This document shows positions 1-5,014 of a stretch of 7,230 bases of DNA, piece by piece (position 1 is the stretch's first letter; every line of letters begins with the position of its first letter). The notes under the pieces were generated by a model that was not told the DNA's origin, searched no databases, and saw nothing but the letters and a program-made list of their open reading frames with translations. A program made the position numbers and the translations under genes. Source of the DNA: Pseudomonadales bacterium (GTDB taxonomy: Bacteria > Pseudomonadota > Gammaproteobacteria > Pseudomonadales > DT-91); the NCBI GenBank assembly GCA_013215025.1, contig JABSRR010000052.1, positions 8,082 through 15,311 of the forward strand, written 5' to 3'.

Positions 1-246
1 AGCGCCGCGGCAGTATATGCACTAGCGATTATTATCGGTGCGCTTGCATTCTTACCGGGTGGCTTAGGCGGCACCGAAGCAACCATGATTATACTGTTAA
101 AATTACTTGGTTTTGATCTGGCAGCAGCGACTGCGATTACCTTAATTTGTCGCATTGCAACCTTGTGGTTTGCGGTATTATTGGGCATGGTTGTGATTTT
201 GCTCATGCATGGCCTCGGCCATAAACTGATGGTAACTAACAACTGA
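1..246 (+). CDS. Flippase-like / LPG-synthase transmembrane family protein, C-terminal fragment
   Basis: The first reading frame is open from base 1 to a TGA at 244-246, giving the last 81 residues of a protein whose start lies outside the window. The fragment is very hydrophobic, with about two transmembrane helices, and carries a proline/glycine-rich FLPGGLGGTEA stretch (about residues 17-27). A PGGxGxxE signature near the last helices is typical of the family known as lysylphosphatidylglycerol synthase TM region, AglD-like or flippase-like (UPF0104). Members are inner-membrane proteins, often encoded beside genes for lipid-linked sugars. The next gene begins 26 bases downstream on the same strand, so this is probably part of the arabinose-donor operon. 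Transport of the polyprenyl-linked sugar is an inference from context; it could equally act on another lipid. The final codons lie in a 17-bp tandem duplication. Confidence 0.8.
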   Translation, partial: SAAAVYALAIIIGALAFLPGGLGGTEATMIILLKLLGFDLAAATAITLICRIATLWFAVLLGMVVILLMHGLGHKLMVTNN

Positions 247-257
247 CGGTAACTAAC
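224..257. repeat. 17-bp tandem duplication across a stop codon
   Basis: Bases 224-240 and 241-257 are adjacent copies of the same 17-bp unit, differing at one base (T at 230, C at 247). The TGA that ends the upstream membrane-protein gene lies inside the second copy. Removing one copy would still leave an in-frame stop (the TAA now at 261-263), so the duplication alters only the last residue or so and the spacing to the next gene. Confidence 0.85.
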
Positions 258-272
258 CACTAATGGACATCT

Positions 273-1727
273 ATGACAGCTAGACCTGACCCACAGCAGG
301 GAAAAATTCCGATTATTGTTGACCTTGATGGTACCCTGGTGAAAACAGATACCTTGCTTGAATGCTTGTTATTGTTATTAAAACAGCGTTGTTGGTACCT
401 ATTGCTATTGCCGTTATGGCTACTCAAGGGGAAGGCTTATTTTAAGCAGCAAATCGTCAATGTGATCGATTTTGATGCTAAAGACTTTGTTTATAACCAA
501 GACGTATTAACTTATATAAAAGACTGCCGCAGCGCGGGCCATCATATATATTTGGCCACCGGTGCGGATGAACTGATTGCCAATCGAGTGAGCGGCTTTA
601 TTAAATGTTTTGATGGTATCTTTGCCAGTGACGGACATATCAATTTAACCGGCAGTAAAAAGCGTCAATTATTGCAGCAACACTTTCCCAACGGTTTTGA
701 ATATCTCGGTAATAGCACAGTTGACTTGGCGGTGTGGGCTGAGAGTGAACGTGCAACTGTGGTATCACCCTCAGAAAAACTGCTGCAGCAGGCGGCAAAA
801 CGTTGTGCTAACACGCATCATATTCAAACGCAGAAGCCAACTTTGCTGACTTACGCAAAAGCGATTCGGGTCCATCAATGGGTGAAGAATGCGTTGTTAT
901 TGGTACCGCTGTTTACGGCGCATATGTGGCTTTCTGCACAAGCGTGGCAGATGGCCGTGCTCGGATTTTTTGCATTTTCATTAGCCGCTTCTAGTGTTTA
1001 TCTTTTAAACGATTTGTTAGATTTAGCTGCCGACCGGCAGCACAGTAGCAAGTCAAAACGTCCTTTCGCAGCCGGCACTATACCGCTTGCACACGGCATA
1101 ATGATGATGCCGTGTTTTCTGCTTATGGCATATGGCCTGGCGATGTTCAGCAATCTTGATTTTATGATTGCCTTGACGGTTTATTATTTGATTACCTTGT
1201 TCTATTCCTTTTATTTAAAGCAAATCGTGATGCTTGATACAGTGGTGTTGGCTGCCTTATACACCATGCGTATCATTGCCGGTACAGTGTTAGTCAGTGC
1301 TAACTTTTCGTTTTGGCTATTATCTTTCTCAATGTTTATATTTTTGAGCTTGGCATTACTCAAGCGCTATATTGAATTAGTAGACATGCAAAAAGATGGC
1401 AAGCATGCCGTGCTTGGTCGCGGCTATTATGCAAGCGATGCATCGATGGTTGCTTCGCTAGGTGCGGCTAGTGGCTATATTGCGGTATTGGTGATGGCGC
1501 TGTATGTGCATAGCCCTGAAGTTCGTATATTGTATCAGTCACCCGCATTATTATGGCTTATATGCCCGATCTTATTATTTTGGGTCAGTCGCATATGGCT
1601 GTTAGCTCATCGTGGCAGCATGCACGATGACCCAATTGTGTTTGCAGTTAAAGATCGCCTAAGCTTAGCTATAGGGCTAGTGATTGGCGCAATTTTTTAT
1701 ATTGCAACCCAAGCATTTACGCTTTGA
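273..1727 (+). CDS. HAD phosphatase-UbiA prenyltransferase fusion (polyprenyl-phosphate phosphoribosyltransferase)
   Basis: The protein has 484 residues in two parts. Residues 12-175 form a HAD domain: motif I DLDGT (nucleophile D17, D19), motif II T96, a lysine at 129/130 and a motif IV GNSTVD (146-151) in which Asn replaces the usual first Asp. Residues 190-484 form a UbiA-type membrane domain with about nine helices. It has RVHQWVKN (199-206), the metal/diphosphate-binding pattern N246-D247-x2-D250-x3-D254-x2-H257-x2-K260-x2-RP, a second D322 with R333, and DDPIVFAVKDR (452-462). The QWxKN box and last motif point to decaprenyl-phosphate phosphoribosyltransferase (Rv3806c-like) rather than quinone or heme UbiA enzymes. 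Predicted reaction: PRPP plus polyprenyl phosphate gives polyprenyl-phosphoryl-5-phosphoribose at the inner membrane. The HAD part plausibly removes the 5'-phosphate. DprE1-like and DprE2-like genes follow directly. The ATG at 273 has a weak GGA 5 bases upstream. Confidence 0.88.
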   Translation: MTARPDPQQGKIPIIVDLDGTLVKTDTLLECLLLLLKQRCWYLLLLPLWLLKGKAYFKQQIVNVIDFDAKDFVYNQDVLTYIKDCRSAGHHIYLATGADELIANRVSGFIKCFDGIFASDGHINLTGSKKRQLLQQHFPNGFEYLGNSTVDLAVWAESERATVVSPSEKLLQQAAKRCANTHHIQTQKPTLLTYAKAIRVHQWVKNALLLVPLFTAHMWLSAQAWQMAVLGFFAFSLAASSVYLLNDLLDLAADRQHSSKSKRPFAAGTIPLAHGIMMMPCFLLMAYGLAMFSNLDFMIALTVYYLITLFYSFYLKQIVMLDTVVLAALYTMRIIAGTVLVSANFSFWLLSFSMFIFLSLALLKRYIELVDMQKDGKHAVLGRGYYASDASMVASLGAASGYIAVLVMALYVHSPEVRILYQSPALLWLICPILLFWVSRIWLLAHRGSMHDDPIVFAVKDRLSLAIGLVIGAIFYIATQAFTL

Positions 1728-3047
1728 GTGAATATGATGCGTCAGTCATTTTCTTGGGGTAACTACCCGCATAAACCGCAGCGACTGCAAAAGTTAGCCA
1801 GTCTCGACACTGACTTGCCGCAGCACAGCTTTCTGCCATACGGCATGGGTCGTAGCTATGGCGACTCCTGTCTTAATAGTGAAGGCGTTTTGCTTAGTTC
1901 TGCAGCGCTGAAACGTTTTATCAGCTTTGACCCTGCCTCTGGCATATTAAAAATGGAAGCTGGAGTTAGCCTTGCAGACATTTTGGCCTTAGTTGTGCCG
2001 CATGGCTGGTTTTTACCGGTGTCTCCTGGCAGCAAATTTGTCACCGTGGCTGGTGCAATAGCCAACGATGTGCATGGAAAAAACCATCATTCAGCCGCGT
2101 CATTCGGAAACCATGTGCTGCAGTTTGAACTTTGTCGAAGTGATGGCAGGCGACTATTGTGTAGTGAGTCAGAAAATACAGAATTTTTTTACGCCACAAT
2201 TGGCGGCTTAGGTTTGACCGGTTTTATTAGCTGGGCTGAAATTCAGCTAAAACCCATTACTTCGATGATGATTGATGTAGAGTCGATTAAATATCGCAAC
2301 CTTGATGAATTCTTTGTGCTGGCAAAAGAGTCTGCCGAAAGTTTTGAATACACAGCTGTTTGGCTGGATGCCTCGGCTAAAGGTTCAGACTTGGGGCGCG
2401 GCCATTTTCTGCGCGGTAATCATGTTGAAGAGACAAATGATTTGAGCAGCAAGGCGCTGTCAGTGTTTCCACAAAAGAGACACACAGTACCGTTCACGCC
2501 GCCGCTATCTTTGGTGAATGGACTGAGTGTAAAGCTGTTTAATCAGCTGTATTACGCTCGGCAAAGAGCTATAAAAAAACAATTTACACAACACTTTGAC
2601 CCATTCTTTTACCCCTTAGACAGCATATTGCAGTGGAATCGGATTTACGGCCGTGCGGGTTTTTTACAGTATCAGTGTATTGTGCCGACCGCGCAGGCGG
2701 AAGCTGCAATGCGCGAACTATTACAAACGATTGCTGATTCGGGTTCTGGCTCATTCTTAGTGGTGTTAAAAACCATGGGTGATATTGCGTCTAAAGGACT
2801 ATTATCATTCTCACGCCCTGGTGCAAATCTCGCGATTGACTTTCCGTTTCAGGGTAAGAAAACCTTAACGTTATTATCTCGACTTGATCAAATCGTTAAG
2901 TCAGCAGGTGGTGCATTGTATCCAGCAAAAGATGCGCGCATGTCCGCTGAATTGTTTCAACAGGCTTATCCACAATGGCAGCAGCTAGAGCAGCTGCGTG
3001 ACGCCAATATTACATCTGATTTTTGGCAGCGTGTGACCAAAGGCTAA
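1728..3047 (+). CDS. dprE1: DprE1-type FAD oxidase (polyprenyl-phosphoryl-ribose 2'-oxidase)
   Basis: FAD-binding oxidoreductase of 439 residues. It oxidises the 2'-OH of polyprenyl-phosphoryl-D-ribose to the keto intermediate, the first half of epimerisation to D-arabinose. DprE1 hallmarks are visible in order: GMGRSYGDS (39-47), PVSPGSKFVTVAGAIAND (97-114), HGKNHHS (116-122) followed by SFGNHV, YPLD...WNRIYGR (295-309), LQYQCIVP (313-320), NLAIDFP (367-373) and YPAKDAR (398-404). K401 corresponds by motif to the catalytic K418 of M. tuberculosis DprE1. The residue matching Cys387 there is Ala369. No signal peptide is seen, so it should be cytoplasmic or membrane-associated. The GTG start at 1728 abuts the preceding TGA (TGAGTG), which suggests translational coupling. 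ATGs at 1734 and 1737 are equally possible starts, since no strong Shine-Dalgarno site separates them. Confidence 0.93.
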   Translation: MNMMRQSFSWGNYPHKPQRLQKLASLDTDLPQHSFLPYGMGRSYGDSCLNSEGVLLSSAALKRFISFDPASGILKMEAGVSLADILALVVPHGWFLPVSPGSKFVTVAGAIANDVHGKNHHSAASFGNHVLQFELCRSDGRRLLCSESENTEFFYATIGGLGLTGFISWAEIQLKPITSMMIDVESIKYRNLDEFFVLAKESAESFEYTAVWLDASAKGSDLGRGHFLRGNHVEETNDLSSKALSVFPQKRHTVPFTPPLSLVNGLSVKLFNQLYYARQRAIKKQFTQHFDPFFYPLDSILQWNRIYGRAGFLQYQCIVPTAQAEAAMRELLQTIADSGSGSFLVVLKTMGDIASKGLLSFSRPGANLAIDFPFQGKKTLTLLSRLDQIVKSAGGALYPAKDARMSAELFQQAYPQWQQLEQLRDANITSDFWQRVTKG

Positions 3048-3050
3048 GGA
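3046..3050 (+). promoter_or_regulatory. Shine-Dalgarno for the dprE2-like gene
   Basis: AAGGA overlaps the TAA stop (3045-3047) of the dprE1-like gene and sits 9 bases before the ATG at 3060. The overlap suggests that ribosomes finishing one gene can feed the next, keeping the two epimerase subunits in step. Confidence 0.7.
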
Positions 3051-3059
3051 TATTACCGC

Positions 3060-3800
3060 ATGAATATTTTAATTATCGGCGCCTCATCAGCTATAGCTGA
3101 CGCATGTGCAAAACTCTATGCGCAAAAGCATCGAGCATCCTTTTTCTTAGTGGCAAGAGATGAAAAAAAATTGCAGATGCAAAAACAGGATTTGAAGATT
3201 CGCGGTGCGTTTAAGGTAGATACCTATGCTGTAGATTTAGCGGATCAAACCTTGTTTGATGATTGCTTGTCGGCTGCCTTTCAAGCACTCGAGAAAGTAG
3301 ATATTATCCTAATGGCGCAGGGTATCCTAGGTGATCAAGCTGAGGCTGAAAAAGATTGGCAGCATGCATTAAGGGTGCTTGAGGTTAACGGTATTAGCCA
3401 GCTAGCTTTGTTAACTTTATTAGCTAACCGGATGCAACAGCAAGGCAGCGGAACTATTGCCGTTATCAGTTCTGTCGCCGGTGATCGTGGACGTCCCAGT
3501 AACTATGTTTATGGTACTTCTAAAGCTATGGTGACTACGTTTTTACAAGGCTTGCGCGCGCGTTTATTTAAGTACAATGTCAACGTCTTAACCATTAAGC
3601 CGGGCTTTGTCGATACACCTATGACTGACAGTATTGATAAGTCGGGTCCGCTTTGGGCGCAGCCTGAAGATATAGCAGAGGGTATCGCTCACGCCATCGC
3701 TGGTGGAAAATCGGAGGTTTATTTGCCGAGATTTTGGTGGCTGATTATGTTCATTATAAAATCTATACCAGAGTTTATTTTCAAGCGTTTGTCGCTGTAA
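3060..3800 (+). CDS. dprE2: DprE2-type short-chain dehydrogenase (keto-arabinose reductase)
   Basis: Classical-length SDR of 246 residues. It should reduce the 2'-keto product of the neighbouring DprE1-like enzyme with NAD(P)H, completing conversion to polyprenyl-phosphoryl-D-arabinofuranose. The nucleotide-binding turn is GASSAIA (7-13), a variant of the glycine motif with Ala at the later positions. D59 lies in VDLAD, and MAQGILGD (85-92) takes the place of NNAG. The catalytic set is N110, S138, Y151 and K155 (YGTSK), with PGFVDT at 181-186. The C-terminus (222-243) is hydrophobic and ends SIPEFIFKRL, resembling the DprE2 tail pattern IPxxIFxxL, which suggests membrane attachment. The order oxidase then reductase, and the 12-base gap with a Shine-Dalgarno site over the preceding stop, support the call over a generic SDR. 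The substrate is inferred from family resemblance and context. Confidence 0.88.
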   Translation: MNILIIGASSAIADACAKLYAQKHRASFFLVARDEKKLQMQKQDLKIRGAFKVDTYAVDLADQTLFDDCLSAAFQALEKVDIILMAQGILGDQAEAEKDWQHALRVLEVNGISQLALLTLLANRMQQQGSGTIAVISSVAGDRGRPSNYVYGTSKAMVTTFLQGLRARLFKYNVNVLTIKPGFVDTPMTDSIDKSGPLWAQPEDIAEGIAHAIAGGKSEVYLPRFWWLIMFIIKSIPEFIFKRLSL

Positions 3801-3880
3801 TAGCGCATACTTTGAAATCTCTAACGCATTGTAAGCAATGAGGTGAAGTCTCATTAAGTGAGCAATTACAAATTTTCATC

Positions 3881-3886
3881 AAAGGG
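3881..3886 (+). promoter_or_regulatory. Shine-Dalgarno deciding the DHH gene start
   Basis: AAAGGG lies 7 bases before the ATG at 3894, an ideal distance. An earlier in-frame GTG at 3858 has GAGGTGA (3840-3846) upstream, but at a long 11-base spacing and partly inside a small inverted repeat (3837-3842 with 3850-3855). The ATG start also leaves the DHH fold beginning at residue 2-3 with no extra leader. Confidence 0.6.
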
Positions 3887-3893
3887 TCAATCT

Positions 3894-4850
3894 ATGTATT
3901 ATGATGTATTCAATGGCGACGCCGACGGTATTTGCGCGCTGGTGCAGCTTCGGCTTGCAGAGCCAAGAACAAGTCAGTTAGTCACTGGGGTAAAACGCGA
4001 TATACAGCTGCTGCAGCAAGTCTCTGCTGCTGAGGGTGATAAAGTCACCGTGTTAGATATCTCAATGAAAAAAAATATCGATCCACTGAATGCAATATTG
4101 AACAATGGGGCAGAGGTTTTTTATTGCGATCATCACGATGCTGGTGATATCCCGCAGCATAAAAATCTAAACGCCCTGATTAATTTAGATGCCAATGTAT
4201 GCACTGCAATTTTGATCAATGGCTACCTAAAAAGCCAATATATAGAGTGGGCAATTACCGGAGCGTTTGGTGATAATTTAAAGCAGAGTGCACGAGCTTT
4301 AGCTAAAACTACCGCATTGTCTGATGCGCAAATCGATAGCCTCGAACAGCTGGGTATATTGATCAATTATAACGGCTACGGTGCGGCAGTGGAGGATTTA
4401 CATTTTGCGCCCGAGCAGCTTTACCGCGAGTTAGTGCAGTTTTCTTCGCCGCTGGATTTTATGCAGCAGAGCCGTGCGGTGTTCGATAAGTTAACACAGG
4501 GTTATCAGGATGATATGCAATATGTGCACAGCATCTCGCCAGAATTACATGATAAAGCGTCTGCGGTCTTTATTTTACCTAACCAATCATGGGCGCGTCG
4601 TGTTTCAGGCGTATATTCAAACGATTTAGCTAACGATAATCCCGATCGCGCACATGCCGTGCTTACTGAAAAAGCCAATGGTAATTATTTGGTAAGCATC
4701 CGAGCACCTTTAAATAACAAGCAGGGCGCTAATGAGATAGTCGCACAGTTTCCAACCGGTGGCGGTAGAGCTGCCGCTGCAGGTGTGAACGATTTACCGG
4801 CGGCTGAACTAGAGCGTTTTATGTCGGTTTTTAGTGCCTACTACGCTTAA
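3894..4850 (+). CDS. DHH-family phosphoesterase
   Basis: Counted from the ATG at 3894 the protein has 318 residues (330 from a GTG at 3858). The DHH N-terminal lobe begins at once: YDVFNGDADG (3-12) supplies the first metal-binding aspartates (D9, D11), D55 lies in VLDIS, the family triad D79-H80-H81 lies in YCDHHDAG, and D127 lies in GAFGDN. The C-terminal DHHA1-like lobe ends in TGGGRAAAAG (288-297), with Arg where many relatives have His after the glycines. DHH proteins are Mn-dependent phosphoesterases acting on short RNA, pAp, cyclic dinucleotides or ssDNA. The substrate here cannot be read from the sequence, and the protein is too short for RecJ. It lies 93 bases after the dprE2-like gene on the same strand, probably co-transcribed or read through. 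A role in arabinose metabolism is not supported by the fold. Cytoplasmic; no signal peptide. Confidence 0.85.
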   Translation: MYYDVFNGDADGICALVQLRLAEPRTSQLVTGVKRDIQLLQQVSAAEGDKVTVLDISMKKNIDPLNAILNNGAEVFYCDHHDAGDIPQHKNLNALINLDANVCTAILINGYLKSQYIEWAITGAFGDNLKQSARALAKTTALSDAQIDSLEQLGILINYNGYGAAVEDLHFAPEQLYRELVQFSSPLDFMQQSRAVFDKLTQGYQDDMQYVHSISPELHDKASAVFILPNQSWARRVSGVYSNDLANDNPDRAHAVLTEKANGNYLVSIRAPLNNKQGANEIVAQFPTGGGRAAAAGVNDLPAAELERFMSVFSAYYA

Positions 4851-4882
4851 CCCCCTCAAAAAAATTTTCTAATGACGTGCTT

Positions 4883-4901
4883 TGTGACAGGGATGTGACA
4901 G
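4883..4901 (-). promoter_or_regulatory. PHO-box-like direct repeat upstream of the lipoprotein gene
   Basis: Two identical TGTGACAG octamers begin 11 bases apart (4883-4890 and 4894-4901). On the minus strand they read CTGTCACA-TCC-CTGTCACA, close to the PhoB PHO box of two 7-bp CTGTCAT-type repeats with an 11-bp period. The site is 113 bases before the GTG at 5015. A TATCAT (4934-4939) is a possible -10 element. Its orientation is opposite to the gene and the spacing to that -10 is longer than usual, so PhoB control is a suggestion only. The site is not a CRP palindrome, because the half-sites are direct repeats. Confidence 0.4.
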
Positions 4902-5000
4902 AGCAATTTTTCTTCATGCATATGCAATAAAAGTATCATTTTTTTGTAGCCTATTTGTCATCTGTTTTCACTACCATGCCTCTCGTTTAGTAATAACCTT

Positions 5001-5007
5001 GAGGGAG
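5001..5007 (+). promoter_or_regulatory. Shine-Dalgarno deciding the lipoprotein start
   Basis: GAGGGAG lies 7 bases before the GTG at 5015 but 13 bases before the in-frame ATG at 5021, so the GTG start is preferred. Either choice leaves the lipoprotein signal intact. Confidence 0.65.
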
Positions 5008-5014
5008 TAGCGTA

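Noticed and set aside
1026..1041. Perfect hairpin GCTGCC-GACC-GGCAGC.
   Set aside because: It lies in the conserved UbiA Asp-rich motif, has no T-run and is explained by the codons there.
1856..2065. Antisense open frame inside dprE1; similar ones occur at 3588-3854, 5272-5580, 5704-5964 and, on the plus strand, 5937-6254.
   Set aside because: Each overlaps a well-supported gene with family motifs, and its translation shows no recognisable domain.
4851..4870. Possible terminator after the DHH gene (C-run followed by A/T tract).
   Set aside because: No stem-loop can be formed before the T residues.
4917..4926. TGCATATGCA palindrome in the promoter gap.
   Set aside because: It is only 10 bp and AT-rich, and similar short palindromes arise often by chance; not enough to call an operator.
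4955..4971. Forward PHO-box-like TTGTCAT...TTTTCAC.
   Set aside because: The half-sites are 10 rather than 11 bases apart and the second matches at only 5 of 7 positions.
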